DNA from: Fusibacter_A sp965140735
GTDB lineage: Bacteria; Bacillota; Clostridia; Peptostreptococcales; Acidaminobacteraceae
Assembly (NCBI GenBank): GCA_965140735.1
Contig: OZ223306.1
Coordinates: 3,720,001 to 3,784,000, forward strand
DNA length: 64,000 nucleotides
Direction: 5' to 3'
The notes beneath the pieces are model-generated. The model ran no database searches, was not told the origin of the DNA, and saw only the letters and a program-made list of their open reading frames with translations. Positions within the stretch are counted from its first letter, which is position 1, and every line of letters starts with the position of its first letter. Made by a program: the position numbers and the translations under genes. Shown here one piece after another: positions 16,913-26,429 of this stretch.

Positions 16913-18493
16913 TTATATTTTAAGTGCCCAAGCTTTTAAGATGCCCTTTTGATTTTGTATTTGGTTTAAAACTGTGTCATCTAAAGGATTATCGATTGTC
17001 AACATCATAAGAGCAGGCTTATGTGTCTTAGAAAGACTGACATTCATCGTTGAGATATTAATATTATTTTGACCTAATAACAAACCAATTGAACCAATCA
17101 TACCTGGACTATCGTTGTTTTCGATCAAGAGCATGTTGCCTTTAGGGGTCATATCCACAGGGTAACTGTTAATCGAAACAATTCTTGGATCGCTTTTCCC
17201 AAAGAGGGCTCCTTCCATTTCAAAAGTTTGGTTTTTAGAGTGAACTTCAATTTTGATAGAACTATTGAAATTTTCGGTAGTGCTTACTCTGCTCTCTGCG
17301 ATTGTGACACCTCTAGCTTCAGCTATTAACTTGGCATTGACATAGGTCACTGGCGTATCTAGGACGGTTTCGTAAAGCCCTTTGATAAAGGCCAAGACAA
17401 AAGGATCTGTGTTGTGATGCGTGAAGTCTCCTTTATAAGTAAAAACAATACGCTCCACAGCATCATGATGAATTTGATGATAGATTTTCCCCATTCTTTC
17501 TAGTAAAGTCAGATAAGGTTTCATATGTTCTAATTCATTTTGCGAAAGTGTTGGCAAATTCACTGCATTGGCAACGAGCTTTCCTTTTAACGCTTCAAAG
17601 ACTTCAATGGCAACAGATTCACCAACATTTTTTTGGGCTTCAAAGGTGTCTGCTCCAAGGTGAGGTGTGATCACTGTCGTATCAAGGTCAAGTAAAGGTG
17701 AAATTGGGTGAGGTTCATCTTTAAGAACATCTATTGCCGCACCTGCAACGATACCTTGAGTCAGTGCATCATATAAGGCAGCTTCATCTATAATACCACC
17801 ACGTGCACAGTTAACCACGCGTACGCCCTTTTTAACAAGTTTAAAAGAGTCTGAATTGATGATGCCAATAGTTTCTTTTGTCTTTGGTGTATGAACAGAA
17901 ATAAAATCTGATTTAGGGAGTAAATCAGATAATTCATCCATCTTTTCAACACCTAATTTTTCGAATTTATCTGAACGAATGTAGGGATCATAAGCAATTA
18001 CATTCATACCGAAAGATTGCATTCTTGTGGCTACCATCGTTCCGATTCTACCGAGACCAACAATACCAAGTGTCTTGCCTTTGAGTTCTACACCTCTGAA
18101 GAGTGTCCGATCCCATTGTTTTGATTTAATATGTTGATTTGCTCTTGGGATATTTCTCGATAGGGAGAGCATCAATGCGATTGTGTGTTCAGCAGCAGAT
18201 ACTGTATTTGCATCAGGTGTATTTACCACGATGATCCCACGTTCTGTTGCACCAGAGAGTTCAATATTATCAACACCGTTACCTGCACGGCCAACAACTT
18301 TTAAATTTTTAGCATGAGCATAGAGCTCCTCATTTACTTTTGTGACGCTTCTGACGATCAGAGCATCATATTCTGAGATGGAGGATAGTAACGCTTCTCG
18401 GGTAAGTGTGTAATCGACAGTGACGTCCATATTTTGTGCTTTTAAAAACGCAATGCCCTCTTTGGCAATGTTTTCTGTTACTAAGATCTTCAT
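16913..18493 (-). CDS. serA: D-3-phosphoglycerate dehydrogenase
   Basis: A 526-residue enzyme that oxidises 3-phosphoglycerate to 3-phosphohydroxypyruvate, the first step of serine synthesis. Substrate domain 1-98 plus Rossmann domain with GKTLGIVGLGRIGTMVATR (about 138-156). Catalytic Arg in NCARGGIIDEAAL (about 229-241), catalytic Glu near DVLKDEP (about 257-263) and His in ITPHLGADTFEAQ. An intervening ASB-type domain (about 320-440) and a C-terminal ACT domain (about 452-526, LLIENNDSPGMIGSIGLLLG) make it the long, serine-sensing type found in Bacillus and Clostridia. It is the first gene of a two-gene unit with the tartrate/malate-type dehydrogenase. That partner is unusual, since serC or serB would be expected. 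Confidence 0.93.
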   Translation of the reverse strand: MKILVTENIAKEGIAFLKAQNMDVTVDYTLTREALLSSISEYDALIVRSVTKVNEELYAHAKNLKVVGRAGNGVDNIELSGATERGIIVVNTPDANTVSAAEHTIALMLSLSRNIPRANQHIKSKQWDRTLFRGVELKGKTLGIVGLGRIGTMVATRMQSFGMNVIAYDPYIRSDKFEKLGVEKMDELSDLLPKSDFISVHTPKTKETIGIINSDSFKLVKKGVRVVNCARGGIIDEAALYDALTQGIVAGAAIDVLKDEPHPISPLLDLDTTVITPHLGADTFEAQKNVGESVAIEVFEALKGKLVANAVNLPTLSQNELEHMKPYLTLLERMGKIYHQIHHDAVERIVFTYKGDFTHHNTDPFVLAFIKGLYETVLDTPVTYVNAKLIAEARGVTIAESRVSTTENFNSSIKIEVHSKNQTFEMEGALFGKSDPRIVSINSYPVDMTPKGNMLLIENNDSPGMIGSIGLLLGQNNINISTMNVSLSKTHKPALMMLTIDNPLDDTVLNQIQNQKGILKAWALKI

Positions 18494-18761
18494 AACATCA
18501 TCCTTTCTAACGGTTTTTAAAAGGTAGTATATCTATTCTATAATTCACAGTCAAGTGTAAAAAAGCAAAAAAAAGCGCAATTGTTACAAAAACGCAAAAA
18601 AAAGTCATGTTCGAAAAAAGATTAAAACTTTTGTTCGTTATATGCGTACATTAATCAAGCACATTTATTATAAAATAGACATATAATTTGTTTGAATTGG
18701 GGTATTAAATAACATAATGCATTTTGGAAAAAATAAAAATCTGGCATGTGAAGGTAGTTTT

Positions 18762-21074
18762 ATGAAGAAAAAATGGGTATACCTCAGTCTAATTCAATTG
18801 TTCTTACTTATAGCCTACAGCATAGTGGCTTTAATAGGTGAGCAACTTATTTCAAACATACTATCACCTATTTTACTTTTTGTTACAGTTATTATATTAA
18901 AGGGTACACATAATAAAAAGGATGTGAGTTTATACTGGAAGCTGACCACATACATGGTTTTTTCGTGGGCTGTTGTGGACACACTATGGCTATTTGATTC
19001 CTATGTACTCAAAGGAAATCCTGAAGAAAGTATAAGTTATGTAATTTTATATTTCATTCCAAATTTGTTTCTTACAGCAACTTGTGGTGTCTATTTTTAT
19101 CGATACTTAAAAAAATGGCGCTTTATTCAAATTATAACAGATATAATGCTTGTGATGTTCATCTTATTTTTTACAATAAGAGCAAGTCTTATAAACATAA
19201 TAAGTGGAAATCACTTGTCTAATATAGAGTTTATTTTCACAATGTTGTATATTAGTACAGATATTTTTGTGCTTGGTATTGTGGCTGGAAGGGTTCAAGT
19301 AAGGAAAAAAAACAATTTTAATCTTGGTATATTTTTCTTGGTTGCGGGTACTTTTTTGTATCCAATGGCAGATTTATTATACGCCTATATGGCTTATTAT
19401 AATTTATATATTCCCAACGATATTTCAGATGTGCTTTTTATGATTTCACTTTCATTCTTTGGTTATTCGAGTACGGCCTTATATTATATCAGAACTAAAT
19501 CAACAGTAAAAAAGGAGGCCTTTCTTTTTAAAGTTGAACCCGTTAAAAAACATCATATGAAATGGGTAATCGTAATGCCCCTCTTATTTTTAGTGGGAGG
19601 GTATGTGGGGATAATGGTCGTTTTAAAAGCGGTCTTGTTTATTGGATTTCATCAATTTGTAAGTCAATATTTTAGCAAAGTCAGAGAAATTGAAGACCTA
19701 TTGGAAAGAGAAAAAAAGTATAATGATTATTTAGAAGAACATGTTAAAGAAAGGACTTCAGAGCTTCAAAAGAGCAATGAAAGTTTAAACTATTTAGCGA
19801 GTATGGATACACTTAGTGACTTACCCAATAGAAGATCCTTTTTAAGAAAAATAGAAGAGTTGGTGGCGAATAAAGAACCTTTTGCGCTATTTTGTGTGGA
19901 TCTTGATCGATTCAAAGTAATTAATGACATTCATGGACATGAAATGGGAGATCAAGTCCTGCATGCTCTTTCTTATAATCTGAAAATTTGGAAGCCCGAA
20001 GAAATGTCGATCTATAGAATTGGTGGAGATGAGTATGGTATTGTTTATCAACTCTATGATAATAAATGTGATATTAATCTGGTGATTTCAGAAATTTTTG
20101 AAGTCATTAGAACCCCTATAAAGTTAGAACAATATATCTTTACATTAGAGGCAAGCGTTGGAATATCAAGATTCCCAGAGGATACAGATAATCGTGTACA
20201 GCTTTTAAAATATGTTGATATAGCCATGCTTCAAGCGAAGAAAATGACTTCAAGGGATAAAGTCGTTTATTATAAGACTTATCTCTCTGAACGAATTGAA
20301 AGAACAAATCAAGTAGAGTTATTATTAAAGTCAGCAGATTATGAGAGCGAATTTGAACTCTATTTTCAACCACAAATTGAGACGGGTTCAGAAAAATTAA
20401 TTGGTGCTGAGGCTCTATTGAGATGGGTGAGTCCAGTTCTAGGGCAGGTTTCACCAGCAGAATTTATCCCTATTGCAGAGCAATCAAACAGCATTTTATC
20501 AATAGGAAAATGGGTGCTTAAAAAGGGTATGGAGCAGCTCGCCTATTGGAATCGCGAATATGAGGCTTCTTTTAAGTTGAGCATCAATATTTCTCCAGTA
20601 CAATTTGACAGTATTGACTTTTTCTCATATATTGTAGCAACCGTCAAGGCAACTGCTGTTAATACAAATAATCTTGATTTTGAAATTACAGAAAACAGTG
20701 CCATGAACTCCAATGTCGTAATGGAAGAGATATTCACAGCCCTTTCGGGACTGGGTATTCACATCTCTATAGATGATTTTGGAACGGGTTATTCTTCGCT
20801 GAGCTATATTAAACAGTTTGATATTGATCGTCTTAAAATTGCCAAAGAGTTGGTCGATAATATCGCTACGGATCATGTGGATCGATTGATTATCAAAGCC
20901 ATTACAATGATGTCAAAGGGGATGGGACTTGTAACCATTGCTGAAGGTGTTGAAACCTTTGAACAATTGAGTTATCTCAGGTCAATTGGATGCGATGAAA
21001 TTCAGGGGTATTATTACAGTAAACCTCTTACCAAGGAAGCATTCGAAACTCAATATTTTATGATGAATCATTAG
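18762..21074 (+). CDS. Membrane GGDEF-EAL cyclic-di-GMP turnover protein
   Basis: About 770 residues. Around eight transmembrane helices occupy roughly the first 290 residues, a short coiled linker follows (REIEDLLEREKKYNDYLEEH), then a GGDEF domain and an EAL domain. The GGDEF signature is GGDEY, a tolerated variant, so cyclase activity is possible. The EAL domain looks competent: EALLRW, the Asn in SINISPVQF, the Glu in FEITEN, DDFGTGYSSLSYI, EGVET and EIQGYYYSKP are all present, although the usual LKID reads LKIA. I prefer the ATG at 18762 (GAAGG seven bases before, N-terminus MKKKWVYLSLIQLF) to the ATG at 18717, which lacks a ribosome site. It probably senses a membrane signal and adjusts c-di-GMP. 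Confidence 0.88.
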   Translation: MKKKWVYLSLIQLFLLIAYSIVALIGEQLISNILSPILLFVTVIILKGTHNKKDVSLYWKLTTYMVFSWAVVDTLWLFDSYVLKGNPEESISYVILYFIPNLFLTATCGVYFYRYLKKWRFIQIITDIMLVMFILFFTIRASLINIISGNHLSNIEFIFTMLYISTDIFVLGIVAGRVQVRKKNNFNLGIFFLVAGTFLYPMADLLYAYMAYYNLYIPNDISDVLFMISLSFFGYSSTALYYIRTKSTVKKEAFLFKVEPVKKHHMKWVIVMPLLFLVGGYVGIMVVLKAVLFIGFHQFVSQYFSKVREIEDLLEREKKYNDYLEEHVKERTSELQKSNESLNYLASMDTLSDLPNRRSFLRKIEELVANKEPFALFCVDLDRFKVINDIHGHEMGDQVLHALSYNLKIWKPEEMSIYRIGGDEYGIVYQLYDNKCDINLVISEIFEVIRTPIKLEQYIFTLEASVGISRFPEDTDNRVQLLKYVDIAMLQAKKMTSRDKVVYYKTYLSERIERTNQVELLLKSADYESEFELYFQPQIETGSEKLIGAEALLRWVSPVLGQVSPAEFIPIAEQSNSILSIGKWVLKKGMEQLAYWNREYEASFKLSINISPVQFDSIDFFSYIVATVKATAVNTNNLDFEITENSAMNSNVVMEEIFTALSGLGIHISIDDFGTGYSSLSYIKQFDIDRLKIAKELVDNIATDHVDRLIIKAITMMSKGMGLVTIAEGVETFEQLSYLRSIGCDEIQGYYYSKPLTKEAFETQYFMMNH

Positions 21075-21117
21075 GTTTTATTCGTTTTATTCAGTTTAGA
21101 GTAAGGAGGTTGTGTCA

Positions 21118-21204
21118 ATGAAAAATAGCGAGTAGATTAGTAGAGCTGAACTAGACAATGTAGAATTTGGGAAGACAATGATTAGAATAGGCACAGTAGA
21201 TTAA
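21118..21204 (+). pseudogene. Possible tiny gene remnant with good ribosome site
   Basis: A consensus AAGGAGG precedes an ATG at 21118, but the frame meets TAG after five codons (MKNSE) and then continues open as ISRAELDNVEFGKTMIRIGT to TAA at 21202-21204. One CAG-to-TAG change would explain it. I do not recognise the product; it may be chance. Confidence 0.25.
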
Positions 21205-21306
21205 TACAAAAAATTAACAATGATTTTTTTATTTCTAAAATAAAAAAGTTGAAATTTTTTCTAATAGGCGTATACTGGTGTATGTCCTATTTAGTAGGGT
21301 AGATAA

Positions 21307-22581
21307 ATGAAAGAAGGTTATATTGTGGCAGAAACAGCAAATTCGCTCATGGTACCTGCGCTAATTTTGTTCGTAGGTGTGGTGGCGTCAAAACTCAGTG
21401 AAATTATAAAAATACCGGATATTGTAATTTATTTGTTTGCAGGTGTTCTTGTGGGGCCTGCGATGTTAAATTTAGTGGATGTGGATACGAATTCTAGTGC
21501 TAATCAGTTTATTCTCACATTTGGAGCAGCTTTTATACTGTACGATGGTGGTAGAGAGATTAAGCTTAAAATACTGAATAGTGTAAAATGGACAGTTGCG
21601 CTGTTGGCTTCTGTAGGGGTTTTTATAAGTGCGATTTCCATAGGATTTATAGCAATGAAAGTTTTTCATATAGACTTTATTTATGCTTTATTAATTGGAT
21701 CAGTTATAGCGTCTACAGATCCAGCAGCACTTGTACCTGTTTTTTCAAAAATAAAAATTGTGGATAGAGTTAAACAGACTGTTATCAGCGAATCTGCATT
21801 TAACGATGCTGTAGGTGCAATCTTGGTGCTTACGATTATAACGATTATACAGTCGGGCACATTTTCACTTGAAGAAAATGCCATAACACTTTTCAAAATG
21901 ATTGTATTTGGTGTAATTAGTGGTGGAATAGTAGGTTTTATCTTTTCGCTCAGTGTTTCAGATGGAAAGTTTGGCCTTTTTACGGAGTTTGCGCCTATTA
22001 TATCCATCTTGGCTGTAATGACATCATACAGTTTAGCAGAATCATTTGGAGGCAGTGGATATATGTCCACCTTTATAACAGGCCTTATCTGTGGTAATAA
22101 GAAAGTCCTGCATCTTTGGGTGCCAACGGTAGATTTTGAAGTTCAAAAGAATGTGCGAGAAACAGTTACTGCAATTATGAAAATTGCAATCTTTATATTG
22201 TTAGGGATGCATGTGGACTTTAATTCGCTGTTGATGTATTGGAAAGAATCAATGCTAATTGTTCTAGCGCTTGTATTTGTTGTAAGACCAATAGCTGTGC
22301 TAGTTTGTACGCTCCCTGATCGTAAAGTGAAATGGCATAAAAATGAGATCTTATTTATGATGTGGGTTAGAGAAACAGGGGTTATTCCAGCAGCGCTTTC
22401 GGGGTTAATTGTGAGTCTTAAGTTGCCCCATGCGAATATGGTGTCCTCAGTTGTGTTTATGACTATTTTGTTTACTTTACTTTTTCAAGCGACTACAGCA
22501 AGTATAGTTGCAAGTAAACTTGGACTGATTTTACCGAATTCTTCTGAAAAGAGACCAATTCCATTTTCGGAACTCAAGTAG
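21307..22581 (+). CDS. Cation:proton antiporter, CPA1/NhaP type
   Basis: A 424-residue membrane protein with about 12 helices. Helix 5 carries GSVIASTDPAALVPVFS (residues about 134-150) and helix 6 carries SESAFNDAVGAIL (about 162-174), the TDP and ND motifs that form the ion-binding site in CPA1 Na+(K+)/H+ exchangers. No C-terminal TrkA or CorC domain is present, so it is the short form. Expected role: exchange of Na+ or K+ for H+ across the cell membrane for pH and ion balance. The ATG at 21307 has only a weak AGTAGGG site; a GTG at 21325 after AGAAGG is an alternative. It is a single gene followed by a strong terminator. Confidence 0.88.
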   Translation: MKEGYIVAETANSLMVPALILFVGVVASKLSEIIKIPDIVIYLFAGVLVGPAMLNLVDVDTNSSANQFILTFGAAFILYDGGREIKLKILNSVKWTVALLASVGVFISAISIGFIAMKVFHIDFIYALLIGSVIASTDPAALVPVFSKIKIVDRVKQTVISESAFNDAVGAILVLTIITIIQSGTFSLEENAITLFKMIVFGVISGGIVGFIFSLSVSDGKFGLFTEFAPIISILAVMTSYSLAESFGGSGYMSTFITGLICGNKKVLHLWVPTVDFEVQKNVRETVTAIMKIAIFILLGMHVDFNSLLMYWKESMLIVLALVFVVRPIAVLVCTLPDRKVKWHKNEILFMMWVRETGVIPAALSGLIVSLKLPHANMVSSVVFMTILFTLLFQATTASIVASKLGLILPNSSEKRPIPFSELK

Positions 22582-22650
22582 TGAAACCCAAAATTTAATG
22601 TAAAAGAATTAGGGACAAGTAGAATCAAAAACTAAATATCAAAGTATAAG

Positions 22651-22686
22651 ATGATCTGAATTTTTAATTCAGATCATTTTTTTTTG
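22651..22686 (+). terminator. Rho-independent terminator after the antiporter
   Basis: ATGATCTGAA (22651-22660) pairs with TTCAGATCAT (22668-22677), followed by an unbroken run of ten T. The remaining sequence up to 22969 is very AT-rich and shows no gene. Confidence 0.9.
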
Positions 22687-22969
22687 TCTGTTCAAAGTCA
22701 AAAAAAGAAAATATAACAGAAAAAATAAAATTGAATTTTACTTAATGAAAACTTGAGCGAGATAAATTTTCGAATATATTCTCAATTTTAATTTTGGAAT
22801 AAATTCTAAAATAAGTATTTTTAAAATGCTTATAAGAATAAGAAAAATTAATGTAGACGTTTGTTTTACAACGATTATGAGTGTATATCAATTTTTATAA
22901 TGAGTTTAAATTTGAAGTATTAGCCATTAAAATAGTTTTTTTATGAGTGGAAATACGGATAAAAATGTA

Positions 22970-22998
22970 TTGACTTTTAAACAAGTTAGTGGTAATCT
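22970..22998 (+). promoter_or_regulatory. Promoter of the catabolic cluster
   Basis: TTGACT at 22970-22975 and TAATCT at 22993-22998 with a 17-bp spacer form a good sigma-A promoter about 65 bp before the aldehyde dehydrogenase start. Confidence 0.65.
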
Positions 22999-23012
22999 TT
23001 ACTCAAATAAAC

Positions 23013-23039
23013 CACAGAATGAAATCAAAATTCACTGTG
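23013..23039 (+). promoter_or_regulatory. Operator-like inverted repeat at the promoter of the catabolic cluster
   Basis: CACAG at 23013-23017 and CTGTG at 23035-23039, together with inner TGAA and TTCA, form an imperfect palindrome immediately downstream of the predicted transcription start. This is a plausible site for the IclR-type regulator encoded at 29994-30731, but nothing in the sequence proves it. Confidence 0.35.
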
Positions 23040-23061
23040 TGAAATAATTTGGAGGTTTGAC

Positions 23062-24471
23062 ATGGCAAAAGAATTAACAAGTATTCAAAGAGAAGAACTA
23101 GATTTAGCTTTTGAAAAAGCAAGAAAGGCTTTGGCAATATTTGAAACATATGATCAAGCAAGAGTAGATAAATTATGTCAAGCAGTTGCTGCAGCAATAT
23201 CTAACAAGAAAGTATTTACTGAGTTGTCTATTATGGGCGTTGAAGAGAGTGGTCTTGGCGATGCAAATGGTCGTCCTGGAAAAAGATTTAAAGTGCATGG
23301 TATTTTAAGAGATGCTTTAAGACAAAAAAGTGTCGGTTTAATAGAAGAAGACACTGTTAAAGGTATTTCAAAATATGCAAAACCTGTAGGTATTATTGCA
23401 TCAGTTGTACCAACAACAAATCCAGTTTTAACACCAGCTGGGACAGCAGTTTATGCAATTAAAGCAAGAGATGCCGTTATCTTTTCACCACATCCAAGAT
23501 CAAAGAAAACAGCATTTAGAGCTGTTGAAATTATGAGAGAAGCTTTAGAGAGAGAAGGCGCTCCAGCAGATATTATCCAATGTATCCAAAATGTAAATAT
23601 GACAATGACACAAACTTTAATGGCTGAATCTGATTTAGTTATTGCAACTGGCGGACAAGGTTTAGTAAGAGCAGCTTATAGCTCAGGAACACCAGCTTAT
23701 GGCGTAGGTGCAGGTAATTCAACTATGATCATTGATGAAACTGCTGATATTAAAGAAGCTGCACAAAATACAATGATGAGTAAAACTTCAGATTTTGGTT
23801 CTGGTTGCTCTGCAGATGGAAACTTAATTATTGAAGCAACAATCTACGATGATTTGTTAAAAGAATTACAAGCAGTAGGTGGTTACTTAGCGAATGATGA
23901 AGAAAAAGCAATGCTCAAAAAAGTGATTTGGGATGATGAAGGTCATAGATTGCCAGATACAGTAGCAGTTGCACCACAAAAGTTAGCTAAAATTGCTGGA
24001 TTTGAGATCCCAGCGGATCGTAAATTCATCTTTGTTGAAGGTGATGGTATTGGAAAAGAACATTTCTATTCACTAGAAAAATTAACAACATTATTTGCAA
24101 CTTATAAATATAGTGGATTTGAGAATGCACTCAAAATGATGCATAGTGTTTATAATACAATGGGTAAAGGTCATTCATGTGGTATTTACTCTTTCAATGA
24201 TGAACATATTCATAGTCTTGCTTTAGAAGCACCAGTTAGCCGAATTATGGTTAGACAACCTCAATCAAAAGCAAATGCGGGTTCATTTACAAATGGTATG
24301 CCAATGACTTCAAGCTTAGGTTGTGGAACTTGGGGTGGCAATATTATTTCAGAAAATGTTAACTTGAAACATTATATGAATATAACATGGGTTTCTAGAC
24401 CTATTGCAGAAGATCGCCCACCACTCGAAGAGTTATTTGGTGAGTTCTATAATCCAGAATTCGAAAAGTAA
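23062..24471 (+). CDS. CoA-acylating aldehyde dehydrogenase (EutE/SauS-like)
   Basis: A 469-residue enzyme that would oxidise an aldehyde to an acyl-CoA with NAD(P)+. Evidence for the CoA-acylating subfamily: PTTNPVLTPAG (117-127), ATGGQGLVRAAYSSGTPA (195-212), GVGAGN (214-219) and the catalytic Cys249 in DFGSGCSADG, with no Glu general base of hydrolytic aldehyde dehydrogenases. There is no fused alcohol dehydrogenase domain and no microcompartment targeting extension. A strong GGAGG site precedes the ATG. It is the first gene of a rightward cluster with a ThDP enzyme, AroE-like dehydrogenase, TIM-barrel enzyme and HMGL-like lyase. In that setting it probably converts the aldehyde released by the ThDP enzyme into a CoA thioester for the lyase (inference). 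Sulfoacetaldehyde is another known substrate for this branch. Confidence 0.85.
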   Translation: MAKELTSIQREELDLAFEKARKALAIFETYDQARVDKLCQAVAAAISNKKVFTELSIMGVEESGLGDANGRPGKRFKVHGILRDALRQKSVGLIEEDTVKGISKYAKPVGIIASVVPTTNPVLTPAGTAVYAIKARDAVIFSPHPRSKKTAFRAVEIMREALEREGAPADIIQCIQNVNMTMTQTLMAESDLVIATGGQGLVRAAYSSGTPAYGVGAGNSTMIIDETADIKEAAQNTMMSKTSDFGSGCSADGNLIIEATIYDDLLKELQAVGGYLANDEEKAMLKKVIWDDEGHRLPDTVAVAPQKLAKIAGFEIPADRKFIFVEGDGIGKEHFYSLEKLTTLFATYKYSGFENALKMMHSVYNTMGKGHSCGIYSFNDEHIHSLALEAPVSRIMVRQPQSKANAGSFTNGMPMTSSLGCGTWGGNIISENVNLKHYMNITWVSRPIAEDRPPLEELFGEFYNPEFEK

Positions 24472-24577
24472 ATTAATGTTTGAGAATTAACTATTTATGT
24501 AGTAATATAAGTGAGAGCATCTAGTATGTTTTTAGGCTATAAAAGTATGTTTTGTGTTGTAATAGGAGGATTTATTA

Positions 24578-26380
24578 ATGGAGAAATTAGTTTCGCATCA
24601 GCTCGTAGACTATTTAGTGAGAAGAGATGTCAAAAATATCTTTGGACTATGTGGTCATACGGTAATCGCAATGCTTGACGCTTTAAAGGATTCTGAGCTG
24701 AATTTTGTGTCGGTGAGACATGAACAATTAGCAGCTCATGCAGCAGATGGTTATGCAAGGGTTACCAATAAAGCAAGTGTCGTTCTTTGTCATCTTGGAC
24801 CGGGTCTTACAAATGCTATGACAGGTGTCGCTAATGCATCGTTAGATTCTGTACCGATGGTTGTAATTGCTGGAGATGTGCCAAGTTTTTATTATGGAAA
24901 ACATCCTCATCAAGAAGTAAATATGCATTGCGATGGTTCTCAATATGATTTGTATAAGCCAATTGTGAAGCGTGCATGGCGAATTGACAAGCCTGAGCTT
25001 TTTCCAGAAATCTTAGATAAAGCATTTAGATTAGCAGAGTCGGGAAGACCGGGACCTGTTTTGATTTCAGTGCCAATGGACATGTTTTCAAGATCAATAG
25101 ACACAGTACATTTTGAAAGAACTTTTCATGATTCATCATTCACAGCTAAACCAACACTTTCTAAAGAAACAGCTACAGAGATCGCGAAGATGTTAATTGA
25201 TGCAGAAAAGCCCTTGATTCATGCTGGGGGACAATTAATTTACACACATGCATCAAAAGCATTAACTGAACTCGTAGAATTTTTAGATATCCCTGTGACA
25301 AGAACGTTAATGGGACAAGGTGCAATTCCAGATAATCATCCACTTCATGTTGGTATGACTGGGTTTTGGGGACTTGATTATGTCAATGAAACTTCTGCTG
25401 GAGCCGATGTGATTTTGGGCATAGGCACAAGATTTGCAGAAGCAGATTCAAGTTCATGGTATAAAGGCGTTACCTTTAATATTCCTGGAAGTAAATTAAT
25501 TCAAATTGATTTAGAGCCAGCTGAAATCGGTAGAAATTATCCTGTGGCAATTGGTGCTGTTGCTGATCCTAAATTGGCACTTGAAGCTATTTTAGAAGCA
25601 GCTAAAGAGATTAAACCAGAAGGGATTGATCGACCAGCATTAAGAGCTGAAATTGCAAAAAATAAAGAAGAGTTTAAAGCTTCTAATGTTGAAATATCAA
25701 ATGACAACCGTTTTCCTATGACACCACAGAGAATTCTCAAAGATGTCAGAGAAGTATTCCCTGAAGACGGTATTATAGCAACTGATGTAGGCTGGAATAA
25801 AAATGGTATGGGTCAACAATTTGAAATCACTATACCAGGTACAATTCTTCATCCAGGTGGTTTAGCAACTATGGGCTTTGGACCAGCAGCTATCTTGGGT
25901 GCAAAACTTGCAGCACCAGATAAAAAAGTGATTACACTTGTAGGCGATGGCGGATTTGGTACAAATCCATCTGTTATTGCAACTGCTGTTGAACAGAATA
26001 TTCCAGTGGTTTGGGTTGTAATGAATAATGGTGCATTTGGAACTATTGCAGGTTTAACTGCATCTCATTATGATCATTCATTTGGTACGATATTCAAACG
26101 CAAAGATGGTTCTTCATATAATCCAGAATGGTCTGTAATCGCACAAGGATATGGTATTAAGAGTAAAAAGATCACATCAGCAGATGAGTTTAAAACAGTG
26201 CTTAAAGAAGCATTGGATTCAAATGAACCTTATTTAATCGATGTGCCAATGGAAAACATTCCAGTACCAACAGATGGTATTTGGAACATTAATGATATCT
26301 ATACACCAAAAGACAATGTCGTTGAAGGTAAACTGATGTATGGAGAAGCTTATAAATCGAAACACGTTTCAACGAAGTAA
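24578..26380 (+). CDS. Thiamine-diphosphate-dependent enzyme, acetolactate-synthase superfamily, substrate unknown
   Basis: A 600-residue enzyme with the three-domain layout of the acetolactate synthase/pyruvate oxidase superfamily: PYR domain 1-170, central domain about 190-350, PP domain about 380-560. Glu49 (VRHEQLAAHAADGYAR) is the cofactor-activating glutamate; GDGGFGTNPS (456-465) to NN (483-484) is the Mg/ThDP-binding motif. It does not match true IlvB (no small subunit nearby), Xsc, oxalyl-CoA decarboxylase or IolD closely. An extra C-terminal tail of about 40 residues is present. It lies 107 bp after the aldehyde dehydrogenase with its own AGGAGG site. Related ThDP enzymes (IolD, cyclohexane-1,2-dione hydrolase) open cyclic 1,2-diones to aldehyde-acids; a similar role here would feed the upstream dehydrogenase. 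That role is inference. Confidence 0.75.
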   Translation: MEKLVSHQLVDYLVRRDVKNIFGLCGHTVIAMLDALKDSELNFVSVRHEQLAAHAADGYARVTNKASVVLCHLGPGLTNAMTGVANASLDSVPMVVIAGDVPSFYYGKHPHQEVNMHCDGSQYDLYKPIVKRAWRIDKPELFPEILDKAFRLAESGRPGPVLISVPMDMFSRSIDTVHFERTFHDSSFTAKPTLSKETATEIAKMLIDAEKPLIHAGGQLIYTHASKALTELVEFLDIPVTRTLMGQGAIPDNHPLHVGMTGFWGLDYVNETSAGADVILGIGTRFAEADSSSWYKGVTFNIPGSKLIQIDLEPAEIGRNYPVAIGAVADPKLALEAILEAAKEIKPEGIDRPALRAEIAKNKEEFKASNVEISNDNRFPMTPQRILKDVREVFPEDGIIATDVGWNKNGMGQQFEITIPGTILHPGGLATMGFGPAAILGAKLAAPDKKVITLVGDGGFGTNPSVIATAVEQNIPVVWVVMNNGAFGTIAGLTASHYDHSFGTIFKRKDGSSYNPEWSVIAQGYGIKSKKITSADEFKTVLKEALDSNEPYLIDVPMENIPVPTDGIWNINDIYTPKDNVVEGKLMYGEAYKSKHVSTK

Positions 26381-26397
26381 ACCCCCCTTATATTAAT

Positions 26398-26429
26398 GAC
26401 AAATGCAACCTAAGAGGGTTGCATTTGTC
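26398..26429 (+). terminator. Perfect 13-bp hairpin without T-run
   Basis: GACAAATGCAACC (26398-26410) and its exact complement (26417-26429) flank TAAGAG, 18 bp after the ThDP-enzyme stop. There is no T-run, so it may only attenuate transcription or protect the upstream mRNA, dividing the cluster into two parts. Confidence 0.6.

Noticed and set aside
23062..26380. Aldehyde dehydrogenase plus ThDP enzyme as a taurine/sulfoacetaldehyde (SauS plus Xsc) pathway
   Set aside because: The ThDP protein's N-terminal sequence does not resemble Xsc, and no sulfite, phosphotransacetylase or taurine genes are nearby; the AroE-like, TIM-barrel and HMGL-like neighbours do not fit.
24578..26380. Naming the ThDP enzyme ilvB
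   Set aside because: There is no small subunit, no branched-chain pathway neighbour, and the genetic context is catabolic.
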